13,199 nucleotides of DNA, from positions 1-13,199 of the forward strand of contig SYFI01000041.1 in the NCBI GenBank assembly GCA_005800465.1, given 5' to 3'. Below the pieces are notes generated by a model. The model ran no database searches. It worked only from the letters and a program-made list of their open reading frames with translations, and was not told where the DNA came from. Position numbers and translations under genes: made by a program. Shown in pieces: positions 1 to 6,888 of the stretch (positions are counted from its first letter, which is position 1; every line of letters begins with the position of its first letter). This stretch comes from Actinomycetota bacterium. Lineage in GTDB: Bacteria; Actinomycetota; Thermoleophilia; Miltoncostaeales; Miltoncostaeaceae.

Positions 1-152
1 CCCTGCGCGATATGATGTTCGAGCTGCCGTCCCGCGACGACGTGCGCAAGTGCGTCGTCACTCGCGAGACCATCGAGAAGGGGCTGCCACCAACCCTCGT
101 CACCGAGGCGACTGGTCGGATGCCGCTCGTTGAGGCCGAGGAGTCGGCATAG
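1..152 (+). CDS. clpX: ATP-dependent Clp protease ATP-binding subunit ClpX, C-terminal end (partial)
   Basis: Only the last 49 codons are in the window, read from base 3 to the TAG at 150-152. The peptide opens LRDMMFELPSRDDVRKCVV and continues with TRETIEKGLPPTL. This matches the end of the ClpX small AAA+ subdomain, where an MFELPS-type motif is followed by a short strand and a helix ending in a variable acidic tail. ClpX is the hexameric unfoldase that feeds substrates to ClpP in the cytoplasm. The catalytic AAA+ core and the zinc-binding N-domain lie upstream of the window. A 50-base gap separates it from valS on the same strand. HslU is less likely because its C-terminus is different. 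The call rests on a short fragment but the motif is distinctive. Confidence 0.85.
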   Translation, partial: LRDMMFELPSRDDVRKCVVTRETIEKGLPPTLVTEATGRMPLVEAEESA

Positions 153-202
153 CCACCGCGGGCGAGGGCGGGGCGTGGCCAGCCCGGCTCGAACCCCTGG
201 AG

Positions 203-2701
203 ATGGAGCCGCGTTGGGTTGATGCGTGGCGCGATTCCGGCGTCACGCGCGGCGACCCATCAAGCCCGCACGCGCCGTACGTCATTGCAGTGCCGCCTCC
301 CAATGTCACCGGTGCCTTGCACATGGGGCACGCACTCAACGGCACCATCCAGGACGTGCTCATCCGCCGTCACCGTATGGCTGGATTTGAGACTGAGTGG
401 ATATGCGGCACCGACCACGCCGGCATCGCAACCCAGGCAGTGGTTGAGAAGGAGTTGGCCACGCAGGGGGTGCGTCGCGCCGACCTGACCCGCGAGCAAT
501 TTCTTGAGCGCGTGTGGGAGTGGAAGTCCGAGTACGGCGGTCGCATCATCGAGCAGTTCACCCGGCTCGGTTGCACCATGGACTACACACGCGAGCGCTT
601 CACCATGGATGACGGCTATGCAAAGGCCGTGCTGCGGGTATTCGTTGACCTGTACGAAAAGGGCTACGTCTACCGCGATACGTATCTGGTCAACTGGGAT
701 CCGGGTCTCGGATCGGCGATTTCCGACCTTGAGGTCGAAAACCGCGAGGTGACCGACATTCTCGTGCACATCGCCTACCCGCTGAGCGATGGGTCGGGCG
801 AGGTCGTGGTGGCCACCGTGCGCGCCGAGACGATGCTGGGTGATACCGCGGTTGCGGTGCACCCCGACGACGAGCGCTACCGCGACATGGTGGGCAAGAC
901 CATCACGCTGCCCCTGTCGGGCCGTGAGGTGCCGATCATCGGGGATACTCATGTGGACCCGGCGTTTGGCACCGGTGCGCTGAAGGTGACCCCGGCGCAC
1001 GACCCCAACGACTTCGAGATCATGCGCGGCCACGGGCTGGAGGCCATTCAGGTGATTGGCGAGGATGGCCGCATCACCGCCAATGCGCCCGAGGCCTACC
1101 GGGGGCTCACGGTCGCCGAGGCGCAGGCCGCCGTGGTGGCCGATCTCAACGCCGCCGGATTGATCCGTGGTACCGAGGAGTACCTGCACACGGTGCCATT
1201 CTCACACCGCTCCGGTGCACGGGTGGAGCCCCTCTTGTCGCTGCAGTGGTTCTGCGACATGGAGAATCTGGCCGCCCCTGCGATTGATGCGGTGGCCGAC
1301 GGGCGCGTGCGATTCACCCCGCCCACCTTTGGCCGGGTGTACCAGGACTGGCTGGCCGAGATCCGTCCGTGGTGTCTGTCGCGTCAGCTGTGGTGGGGGC
1401 ACCAGTTGCCGGTGTACTACCGCGGTGACGAGGTGTTCGTGGGCATGGAGGCGCCCGAGGGCGAGGGGTGGCAGCGCGACCCCGACGTGCTCGATACGTG
1501 GTTCTCGTCGGCGCTCTGGCCCTTCGCCACTCTCGGCTGGCCGGATCGCACCCCCGAACTTGAACGTTTCTATCCCACCAGCGTCCTGTCCACCGCGCGC
1601 GAGATCATCTTCCTGTGGGTGGCCCGCATGGTGATGATGGGGCTTGAGTACATGGGTCAGGTGCCGTTCACCGACGTGTACATCCACTCGGTGGTGCAGG
1701 CGCCCGATGGACGACGCATGAGCAAGAGCCTCGGCACCGGCATCGACCCGCTCGAGGTGGTTGACCGCGAGGGCGCCGACGCGCTGCGGTTTGGCCTGCT
1801 CATGATCACCTCCACGCAGGATGTGCGGTTCAGTGAGGATCGCATCAAGCAGGGCCGCCAGTTGGTCACCAAGTTGTGGAACGCCACGCGCCTGGTAGTG
1901 GACCGTGGTGGGCGTGCGGGTGTTGCCCCCGAGCCCACCACACTCGGCGACCGCTGGATCGCGTCCGTTATCGCCGGCGCCATCGAGCAGTCGAACCATC
2001 TGGTGGAGGGCTTTGAGTTCAGTCAGTTCGCCGACGGGCTGTACCACCTCATCTTCGATGACCTCTGCGACTGGTACCTCGAGCTGCTGAAGGCCGATCT
2101 GGCAGACCCGGCATTTGCCGGGTCTGCGCTTACGCAGGTGCTCGCGCTCGCGCACCCGGTCATCCCATTCACCACTGAGGAGTGCTGGAGCAGGCTCCCC
2201 GGGTCGGCTGGCTTGATGCTCACGCATGAGCCCGCCCATGCCATCGGTCCCCGTGATGCTGACGCCGAGGCCGCCATCAGCGCCCTGCGCGAGGCCGTGC
2301 AGGCCATGCGCGCGTTCCGAGCGGAGCACGGCATCAGCCCTCGCGAGACGCTCACCGTGACCATCGCGGTCGATGGTCAGAGCGCGCTCCCGGCTGATGC
2401 CTTCGCTGCGATTGCCGGGGTGGAAGTGGGCGAGGTGGGCAACGACGCTCTGGTGGTACCGGTGTCGTTCGGGCGCCTCATGGTTCCCGCACCCGAGGTT
2501 GACCCGGCCGTTGAGCGCGCCCGCCTGGAGGGTGCGCTCGCCGGTGCCCGCGGTGAGTTGGGTCGCGCCGAGAAGCAACTCGCCAACGAGCGCTTCACCA
2601 GTCGTGCGCCCGATCACCTGGTGGAGGCCGAGCGCGAGAAGGCCCGTCGCTTCACCGCCGAGGTCGAGGAGATCTTGGCGCGGCTTGGCGCCCTCGGCTA
2701 G
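203..2701 (+). CDS. valS: Valine--tRNA ligase (ValRS)
   Basis: Class I aminoacyl-tRNA synthetase of 832 residues that attaches valine to tRNA-Val in the cytoplasm. The nucleotide-binding HIGH motif appears as HMGH at residues 40-43 after PPPNVTGALHMGH. The KMSKS loop appears as RMSKS at 505-509. The CP1 editing domain, which hydrolyses Thr-tRNA-Val, shows VRAETMLGDTAVAV, with Ala where many ValRS have Pro (RPET). DVLDTWFSSALWPFATLGWP is typical of ValRS. A helical anticodon-binding domain follows. The C-terminal ~60 residues are charged and helical, fitting the tRNA-binding coiled-coil arm. The ATG at 203 is the first canonical start in frame after the clpX stop, but it falls inside the usual N-terminal helix (EMEPRWVDAW) and GGAG at 199-202 directly abuts it. 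The frame stays open upstream (CTG at 197), so the true N-terminus may be a few residues longer. folC follows after 7 bases. Confidence 0.97.
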   Translation: MEPRWVDAWRDSGVTRGDPSSPHAPYVIAVPPPNVTGALHMGHALNGTIQDVLIRRHRMAGFETEWICGTDHAGIATQAVVEKELATQGVRRADLTREQFLERVWEWKSEYGGRIIEQFTRLGCTMDYTRERFTMDDGYAKAVLRVFVDLYEKGYVYRDTYLVNWDPGLGSAISDLEVENREVTDILVHIAYPLSDGSGEVVVATVRAETMLGDTAVAVHPDDERYRDMVGKTITLPLSGREVPIIGDTHVDPAFGTGALKVTPAHDPNDFEIMRGHGLEAIQVIGEDGRITANAPEAYRGLTVAEAQAAVVADLNAAGLIRGTEEYLHTVPFSHRSGARVEPLLSLQWFCDMENLAAPAIDAVADGRVRFTPPTFGRVYQDWLAEIRPWCLSRQLWWGHQLPVYYRGDEVFVGMEAPEGEGWQRDPDVLDTWFSSALWPFATLGWPDRTPELERFYPTSVLSTAREIIFLWVARMVMMGLEYMGQVPFTDVYIHSVVQAPDGRRMSKSLGTGIDPLEVVDREGADALRFGLLMITSTQDVRFSEDRIKQGRQLVTKLWNATRLVVDRGGRAGVAPEPTTLGDRWIASVIAGAIEQSNHLVEGFEFSQFADGLYHLIFDDLCDWYLELLKADLADPAFAGSALTQVLALAHPVIPFTTEECWSRLPGSAGLMLTHEPAHAIGPRDADAEAAISALREAVQAMRAFRAEHGISPRETLTVTIAVDGQSALPADAFAAIAGVEVGEVGNDALVVPVSFGRLMVPAPEVDPAVERARLEGALAGARGELGRAEKQLANERFTSRAPDHLVEAEREKARRFTAEVEEILARLGALG
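2102..2127 (+). repeat. Perfect 11-bp inverted repeat (hairpin) inside valS
   Basis: GCAGACCCGGC at 2102-2112 is followed by the loop ATTT and by its exact reverse complement GCCGGGTCTGC at 2117-2127. The hairpin is GC-rich and lies in the valS anticodon-binding-domain region, encoding ADPAFAGSA. No T-run follows, so it does not look like an intrinsic terminator. Its role is unknown and chance is possible. Confidence 0.75.
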
Positions 2702-2708
2702 GCCTGCA

Positions 2709-4052
2709 ATGGATCACGGGGGCGCCGTTCGCTGGATTGAGGGCCTCGACCGGATGGGTATGAAGTTCGGGCTGGAGCGCATGCAGGCACTTATGTTTGC
2801 GCTCGGCCAGCCGGTTGCCGGTCTTCCGACGGTGCATGTGGTGGGGACCAACGGCAAGTCGTCGGTGACCCGCATGATCGCCGCGATCCTCACTGCCCAC
2901 GGGGTACGCACCGGGGCGTACATCTCACCGCACATCACCGGGTGGGGCGAACGCGTCGCGCTTGATGGGGTGGACATCTCGCCGGGGGCCTTTGCTCATG
3001 CGGCGAGTCGGGTGAGCGATGCCGTGTCGGGTGTTCCGGGGGGCGCCATCACCCAGTTCGAGGCCCTCACGGCGGTGGCGCTCGACGCGCTCCGCACCGC
3101 GCGCGCCGAGGTGATTGTTCTCGAGGCGGGGCTCGGTGGGCGCCTGGACGCCACGAACGCGGTTGATGCCGATGTGGTGGTGCTCACCGGCGTGGACCTC
3201 GACCACACTGATCTGCTCGGCGAGACTCTCCCGCAGATCGCAGCAGAGAAGCTGGCAGTGGCGCGCGATGGCCTGAGTGCGGTGCTGCTGGGCCCGCTCG
3301 CTTCCGGGGCGCGCGACGCGGTGGCACCGATCATGGCCCGCAGGGGCCTCTCGGGATGGGCCGTGGGGCAGGAGATCGCGGTCCGATCCGGAAACGGACT
3401 CCTCGTGACGATCTCCACTCCCAACGGCGCGCTGGCCGACATGGACATACCGGTTCACGGCGACTGGCAGCGGGGCAACCTTGCGCTGGCCGTGGGCGCC
3501 GCTGAGCAGGTGCTCGGGCGTGGCGTGGATCGCGACCGGGTGGAGCGGGCCATTCGCGAGATGCGAAATCCGGGACGCCTGCAGATCATTCTCGGCTCAC
3601 CCATCATCGTGCTCGATGGCGCGCACAACCCGGCCGGGGCCGTCGCGCTGGCCGCGACGCTGCCGGAAATCCTGGGCGACATCCGACCGGTGGCCGTCAT
3701 CGGAATGATGGCCGACAAGGACGCCTCGGGTATCTGTGAGGCACTCGCACCAGCGATCAGTGCGGCCTGCGTCACCCGCGCATCGTCGGGGCGCGCCATC
3801 AGGCCCGAGTTCATCGCGCGCATGCTCGAAATCCACGGCGTCCCAGTGCATGTCGTCGCCGGACCCGCCCGCGCGCTGGAGCGCGCATGCCTCGACGCAG
3901 GTCCGGATGGGGCCGTGCTCGTGGCGGGATCCCTTCATCTGCTGTCCGATCTCGCGCCCATTGCGGTGGCATCTGGCAGCGAAAACGCCGGTGGTAGACT
4001 CGCCACCGCTCACGGACGGGACGTAAGCGCCGAGGAGATTTGGGGTCAATGA
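2709..4052 (+). CDS. folC: Bifunctional folylpolyglutamate synthase / dihydrofolate synthase
   Basis: Cytoplasmic Mur-ligase-family enzyme of 447 residues. It adds glutamate to folates with ATP, and in many bacteria it also converts dihydropteroate to dihydrofolate. The P-loop GTNGKSS is at residues 46-52, preceded by the FolC-type N-terminal helix ending in GMKFGLERMQ. SPHITGWGER fits the folate and omega-loop region. EAGLGGRLDATNAVDADVVV and GVDLDHTDLLGETLPQIAAEK are the strongly conserved central motifs. VLDGAHNPAGAVALA marks the C-terminal ligase domain. I chose the ATG at 2709 because the family N-terminus begins there. The same frame is open much further upstream, but that stretch only shadows valS. 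The Shine-Dalgarno sequence is weak, so with a 7-base gap after valS translation is probably coupled. Its stop overlaps the next gene by 4 bases (ATGA). Whether it also has dihydrofolate synthase activity cannot be told from sequence alone. Confidence 0.94.
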   Translation: MDHGGAVRWIEGLDRMGMKFGLERMQALMFALGQPVAGLPTVHVVGTNGKSSVTRMIAAILTAHGVRTGAYISPHITGWGERVALDGVDISPGAFAHAASRVSDAVSGVPGGAITQFEALTAVALDALRTARAEVIVLEAGLGGRLDATNAVDADVVVLTGVDLDHTDLLGETLPQIAAEKLAVARDGLSAVLLGPLASGARDAVAPIMARRGLSGWAVGQEIAVRSGNGLLVTISTPNGALADMDIPVHGDWQRGNLALAVGAAEQVLGRGVDRDRVERAIREMRNPGRLQIILGSPIIVLDGAHNPAGAVALAATLPEILGDIRPVAVIGMMADKDASGICEALAPAISAACVTRASSGRAIRPEFIARMLEIHGVPVHVVAGPARALERACLDAGPDGAVLVAGSLHLLSDLAPIAVASGSENAGGRLATAHGRDVSAEEIWGQ

Positions 4053-4597
4053 CCTTTCTGAGCAGTAATCCATTCCAGTCGGTATCCGATTTCTTCGGAT
4101 CCAGCGTCTGGACCATCGCCCTGGTGCTCATCCAAGTGTTCGCAGCGGCTCTGTGGCTCGCGCTCGCCTACTGGGTGTATCAGGACGCCCGCCGCCGGTT
4201 TGAGAACTCGGGGGCGATCACTGCATGCGTGGCCATCGCACTCATCATCCCGTTTCTGGGTGCGCTGGTCTACCTGTTCATCCGTCCGCCGGAGTACTTG
4301 ACCGACGCTCACGACCGCGAGTTGGAGACCCTGGCCCTTGAGAGTCAGGTGGAAGGCCTTCGCTGCCTGTCGTGCGACGGTGTCGTGGGCCCGCGATTTC
4401 TCGTGTGCCCCAACTGCACTACCTCACTTCGCCGGCCGTGCCGACGCTGCTCCGAGCCGCTCGAGCCCCACTGGCAGGTGTGCCCGTACTGCGCCGCCCC
4501 GGCGGCCCCTACATCAAGCCGATCCCTCGACGACACGCGCATTGAGCGCCGTCGCAGTGACGACGCCACCCAAGACCCCGAGCCCGGAATCTCATGA
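4049..4597 (+). CDS. Membrane-anchored double zinc-ribbon protein of unknown function
   Basis: Protein of 182 residues. Two hydrophobic segments, at about residues 20-44 and 57-78, are separated by a basic loop (YQDARRRFEN). The second ends in PFLGALVYLFIRPPEY, which resembles the membrane hairpin of PLDc_N-type domains. A cytoplasmic part then carries four CxxC knuckles at C106/C109, C120/C123, C131/C134 and C145/C148, which is a classical double zinc-ribbon arrangement. The tail is polar and probably disordered. The start is the ATG at 4049 in an ATGA overlap with folC. GAGGAG at 4032-4037 is well placed for it. An in-frame TTG at 4040 is possible but too close to that site. It overlaps ndk by 4 bases. 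Zinc-ribbon membrane proteins like this are common in Actinomycetota, but I know of no assigned role. Position alone does not tie it to folate or nucleotide metabolism. Confidence 0.85.
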   Translation: MTFLSSNPFQSVSDFFGSSVWTIALVLIQVFAAALWLALAYWVYQDARRRFENSGAITACVAIALIIPFLGALVYLFIRPPEYLTDAHDRELETLALESQVEGLRCLSCDGVVGPRFLVCPNCTTSLRRPCRRCSEPLEPHWQVCPYCAAPAAPTSSRSLDDTRIERRRSDDATQDPEPGIS

Positions 4598-5013
4598 TCG
4601 AACGTACCTTTGTGATGGTGAAGCCCGACGCGACCGCGCGCGGGATCTCCGGCGAGATCATCGCCCGATTTGAGCGCCGCGGCTTTCAGCTGGTGGGGCT
4701 CAAAAAGACGATCATGACGCGCGCGGCCGCCGAGGAGCACTACGACGAGCACCGCGACCGGCCGTTCTTCGCCGAGCTGGTGGAGTTCATCACTTCAGGC
4801 CCGGTCGTGATGATGGCCATCGAAGGCGACGGTGCCATCGCCGCGTGCCGCATGATGATGGGTACGACCAACCCGCAAGATGCCGCGCCCGGGACCATCC
4901 GGGGTGACTACGCGCTCGACCTGAGCCAGAACGCGATCCATGGCTCTGACGGCACCGAGAGTGCCGCGCGCGAGCTGGGCATTCACTTCGCCGCGTCGGA
5001 GCTGCTCGGCTGA
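4594..5013 (+). CDS. ndk: Nucleoside diphosphate kinase
   Basis: Full-length NDK of 139 residues. It transfers the gamma-phosphate from ATP to other (d)NDPs through a phospho-histidine, balancing the NTP and dNTP pools in the cytoplasm. The N-terminus MIERTFVMVKPDATARG contains the conserved VKPD with Lys10. The phosphorylated histidine is His116 in NAIHGSDGTESA. GTTNPQDAAPGTIRGDYA is the standard nucleotide-binding stretch. The start is the ATG at 4594, overlapping the preceding stop as ATGA, with GGA at 4586-4588 as a modest ribosome-binding site. The 3' end overlaps maf in a CTGA at 5010-5013. Placing ndk next to maf groups two nucleotide-pool enzymes. Nothing in the protein looks unusual. 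Confidence 0.97.
   Translation: MIERTFVMVKPDATARGISGEIIARFERRGFQLVGLKKTIMTRAAAEEHYDEHRDRPFFAELVEFITSGPVVMMAIEGDGAIAACRMMMGTTNPQDAAPGTIRGDYALDLSQNAIHGSDGTESAARELGIHFAASELLG
4998..5001 (+). promoter_or_regulatory. Shine-Dalgarno sequence deciding the maf start
   Basis: GGAG lies 8 bases before the CTG at 5010, inside the last codons of ndk. It supports CTG initiation at the ndk/maf CTGA overlap, where no canonical start codon could include the conserved N-terminus. Confidence 0.6.
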
Positions 5014-5594
5014 TCATCCTCGCCTCGCGCTCCCCCCAGCGGCGTGGGCTGCTGGGGGCGCTTGGCATCACGTTTCGCGTCGTGGCCTCCCACGAGTCCG
5101 AGGACAGCGATCCCGGGCTGCCAGCAGAGGAGCGTGTGATGGCCCATGCGCGCGGCAAGGCGCGCGACGTGGCCGGTCGGGTGGGTATTCCGGGTGGCGG
5201 CGCTGTGCTCGGCGCGGATACCGAGGTGGTGCTCGATGGCATGGCACTTGGCAAAGCGGCCGATGAGACCGATGCGCGCGGCATGCTGGAGGCGCTCGCC
5301 GGTCGCGAGCACACGGTGATGACCGGGTTGGTGCTGGTGACCGCTCACGGTGAGCATGAGTGCCTTGCCCGGGCCACCGTGCGGATGCGGCCGATTGACG
5401 ATGAGGTACTTCGCTGGTACCTCGGGCGTGGGGAGTGGCAAGGCCGTGCGGGGGCATATGCCGTGCAGGGCGCAGGCGGGGCGTTGATCGAGGGCATCGA
5501 AGGGGAGCCCTCCACCGTTATCGGCCTGCCCATCGGTGCGTTGGGGTTGCTGCTGGACGACGCCGGCCTCGCCCCGTGGGGGACGGCCGCCTGA
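5010..5594 (+). CDS. maf: Maf-family nucleotide pyrophosphatase, probable CUG start
   Basis: House-cleaning pyrophosphatase of the Maf/HAM1 superfamily. It hydrolyses non-canonical or selected NTPs (dTTP/UTP-type or modified pyrimidines, depending on subfamily) to the monophosphate and PPi. Read from the CTG at 5010 it has 194 residues. The N-terminal signature IILASRSPQRRGLLGALGI is at residues 2-20, GADTEVVLDGMALGKAAD at 68-85 includes the likely metal-binding Asp70 and the conserved Lys82, and a GRAGAYAVQG stretch and IGLPIGAL follow. Between an in-frame TGA at 4947 and the GTG at 5082 there is no ATG, GTG or TTG, and starting at 5082 would delete the catalytic SxSPxRR loop. CTG 5010 makes a CTGA overlap with the ndk stop and has GGAG at 4998-5001 with an 8-base spacer. 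The substrate subfamily is not decided. A default GTG-5082 annotation (170 residues) would be truncated. Confidence 0.92.
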   Translation: MIILASRSPQRRGLLGALGITFRVVASHESEDSDPGLPAEERVMAHARGKARDVAGRVGIPGGGAVLGADTEVVLDGMALGKAADETDARGMLEALAGREHTVMTGLVLVTAHGEHECLARATVRMRPIDDEVLRWYLGRGEWQGRAGAYAVQGAGGALIEGIEGEPSTVIGLPIGALGLLLDDAGLAPWGTAA

Positions 5595-5603
5595 AACGCG
5601 TCG

Positions 5604-5620
5604 TGCAGGCATCTCCTGCA
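5604..5620 (+). terminator. Possible weak terminator hairpin after maf
   Basis: A 6-bp perfect stem (TGCAGG/CCTGCA) with a 5-base loop begins 9 bases after the maf stop. The sequence after it (TAGGCCGATG) has no T-run, so a classical intrinsic terminator is not supported. It could also be an RNA-stability or processing element. Confidence 0.3.
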
Positions 5621-5695
5621 TAGGCCGATGAATTGAGGGGCGCGATACGCTCCCGCAGCATCTTCGGGTGTAATGCCCTCGTCACTCACACCATT

Positions 5696-5700
5696 GGAGG
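5696..5700 (+). promoter_or_regulatory. Strong Shine-Dalgarno sequence deciding the mreB start
   Basis: GGAGG lies exactly 6 bases before the ATC at 5707. It is 48 bases before the first canonical ATG at 5749, too far to serve that codon. This spacing is the main support for an AUC start of mreB. Confidence 0.65.
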
Positions 5701-5706
5701 CCCGCG

Positions 5707-6759
5707 ATCGGGTTTCTCGGTTACCTGACGGGGTTCGGCGGCCGCGATATGGCCGTGGACCTCGGCACCGCCAACACTCTCGTTTACGTGAAGGGTCGCG
5801 GCATCGTTTTGTCTGAGCCGTCTGTGGTCGCAATCGACCAACGGACCGGTGATGTGCACGCCGTCGGCATTGAGGCGAAGCGCATGCTCGGTCGTACCCC
5901 GGGCAATATCACCGCCATTCGCCCGCTGAAAGATGGCGTCATCGCCGACTTCGACGTGACCGAGCAGATGCTCCGTCACTTCATCCAGAAGGTGCATCAG
6001 AACAGGTGGGCGCACCCCCGCGTGGTCGTGTGCGTGCCGTCGGGCGTGACGGGCGTGGAGAAGCGCGCCGTCGAGGAGGCCACGCTGTCTGCTGGTGCGC
6101 GCCAGGCGTATCTCATCGAGGAGCCCATGGCCGCCGCAATCGGTGCGGGGCTGCCCGTCGGCGAGCCGACCGGGAACATGATCGTGGACATCGGTGGCGG
6201 CACCACGGAGGTTGCAGTGATCTCCCTAGGCGGAATCGTTGTGGCGCAGTCCATTCGGGTGGGTGGCGACGAGCTCGACGAGGCGATCGTCAACTACGTG
6301 AAGCGCGAGCGGAAGCTGCTGATCGGTTCACAGACCGCCGAAGAGGTGAAGCTTGAGATCGGATCTGCCTACAAGATGAAGGACGAGATGAAGGCCGAGA
6401 TCCGCGGCCGCGACATGATCAGCGGGCTGCCGAAGACCGCCGTGCTGAGCAGCGAGCAGGTGCGCGAGGCGCTTGAGGAGCCGGTGGGGCAGATCGTGGA
6501 GGCCGTGCGGGCCACGCTCGACCGCACGCCGCCGGAGCTTGCATCCGACATCATGGACCGCGGCATCGTGCTGGCAGGCGGCGGCTCGCTGCTGAACGGT
6601 CTCGCCGATCGCTTGCGTGCCGAAACGGAGATGCCGATCCACCTCGCTGACAGCCCGCTCACCTGCGTTGCCGTGGGATCGGGCCGGTCCCTCGAAGAGT
6701 TCGAGGTCATGCGCCGTTCCTCCAATGGTGGGCGGCGCTCGAGGCACAGCCGGTACTGA
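5707..6759 (+). CDS. mreB: Rod-shape-determining protein MreB, probable AUC start
   Basis: Bacterial actin homologue. It forms membrane-attached filaments that direct elongation synthesis of peptidoglycan with MreC, MreD, RodA and PBP2. From the ATC at 5707 it has 350 residues. Phosphate-1 DLGTANT is at 18-24, phosphate-2 DIGGGTTEVAV at 161-171 and the adenosine loop AGGGSLLNG at 290-298. EEPMAAAIGAGLPV and RPLKDGVIADFDVTE are typical. The first ATG in frame (5749) would remove GFLGYLTGFGGRD, the hydrophobic N-terminal stretch that corresponds to the short conserved MreB N-terminus (for example FIGRDMAVDLGTANT in Streptomyces as I recall it). There is no ATG, GTG or TTG between the in-frame TAA at 5671 and 5749. 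ATC 5707 has GGAGG 6 bases upstream; CTG 5725 is a weaker alternative. The C-terminal tail is rich in Arg and Ser. The identity is certain; the start is inferred. Confidence 0.95.
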   Translation: MGFLGYLTGFGGRDMAVDLGTANTLVYVKGRGIVLSEPSVVAIDQRTGDVHAVGIEAKRMLGRTPGNITAIRPLKDGVIADFDVTEQMLRHFIQKVHQNRWAHPRVVVCVPSGVTGVEKRAVEEATLSAGARQAYLIEEPMAAAIGAGLPVGEPTGNMIVDIGGGTTEVAVISLGGIVVAQSIRVGGDELDEAIVNYVKRERKLLIGSQTAEEVKLEIGSAYKMKDEMKAEIRGRDMISGLPKTAVLSSEQVREALEEPVGQIVEAVRATLDRTPPELASDIMDRGIVLAGGGSLLNGLADRLRAETEMPIHLADSPLTCVAVGSGRSLEEFEVMRRSSNGGRRSRHSRY

Positions 6760-6888
6760 GTCACCGGAACCCGCGAAATGACCATCGGGCGCTGCCGTGC
6801 CATATCGTGGACCGGATGCCCGTGACTGGTCGAGGAGACGACGGAAATCCCCGAATCGCCGAGAAGAAATGACCCCGAGAAGCACCGG
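6760..6888 (+). other. mreB-mreC intergenic region with chained tiny ORFs
   Basis: This 129-base gap contains no recognisable gene. An 18-codon ORF (6816-6872, MPVTGRGDDGNPRIAEKK) ends in an ATGA overlap with a 7-codon ORF (6869-6892, MTPRSTG), whose TGA overlaps the mreC start ATGATGA. GAGGAG at 6832-6837 lies within the first. A second tiny ORF at 6778-6825 (15 codons) lies upstream. They could be leader cistrons that couple to mreC, but short ORFs arise easily by chance. I see no convincing promoter or terminator hairpin here. Confidence 0.3.

Larger units (their letters stand above)
5595..5706 (+). other. maf-mreB intergenic region with hairpin and possible promoter
   Basis: The 112-base gap holds a perfect hairpin, TGCAGG at 5604-5609, loop CATCT, CCTGCA at 5615-5620, just after the maf stop. 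No T-tract follows, so it is a weak terminator candidate. A TGTAAT at 5669-5674 could be a -10 element, but I see no convincing -35, so the promoter is a guess. A TAA at 5671-5673 closes the mreB frame upstream. The gap ends with the mreB ribosome-binding site. It is one of the two largest gaps in the window and a plausible place for a transcription-unit boundary. Confidence 0.4.

Noticed and set aside
153..202. GGGC/GCCC inverted repeat between clpX and valS as a terminator
   Set aside because: The stem is only 4 bp with a 7-base loop and no T-run, in very GC-rich sequence where such pairings are expected.
405..407. Apparent defect in the PBP2 SxN motif (SSD at these residue numbers of the protein at 8348-10285)
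   Set aside because: SxD in place of SxN is common in PBP2-type transpeptidases, so it is not a sign of inactivity.
260..1189. 309-codon ORF on the - strand opposite the valS 5' half
   Set aside because: Complementary to the HIGH and editing regions of valS, with low-complexity composition and no recognisable domain.
1202..2617. 471-codon ORF on the - strand opposite valS
   Set aside because: Shadow frame of a clear valS. The peptide is rich in His, Gly and Arg, shows no family motifs, and GC-rich DNA commonly opens such frames.
2373..2708. Upstream extension of the folC frame within valS
   Set aside because: The extension reads as Pro/Arg/Ser-rich noise over the valS coding sequence. FolC similarity begins at about 2709.
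3989..4008. CGGTGG/CCACCG hairpin and TAGACT near the folC 3' end as terminator or promoter
   Set aside because: Only a 6-bp stem with an 8-base loop inside coding sequence, no T-run, and no -35 partner for TAGACT. The following gene overlaps folC, so a promoter here is not needed.
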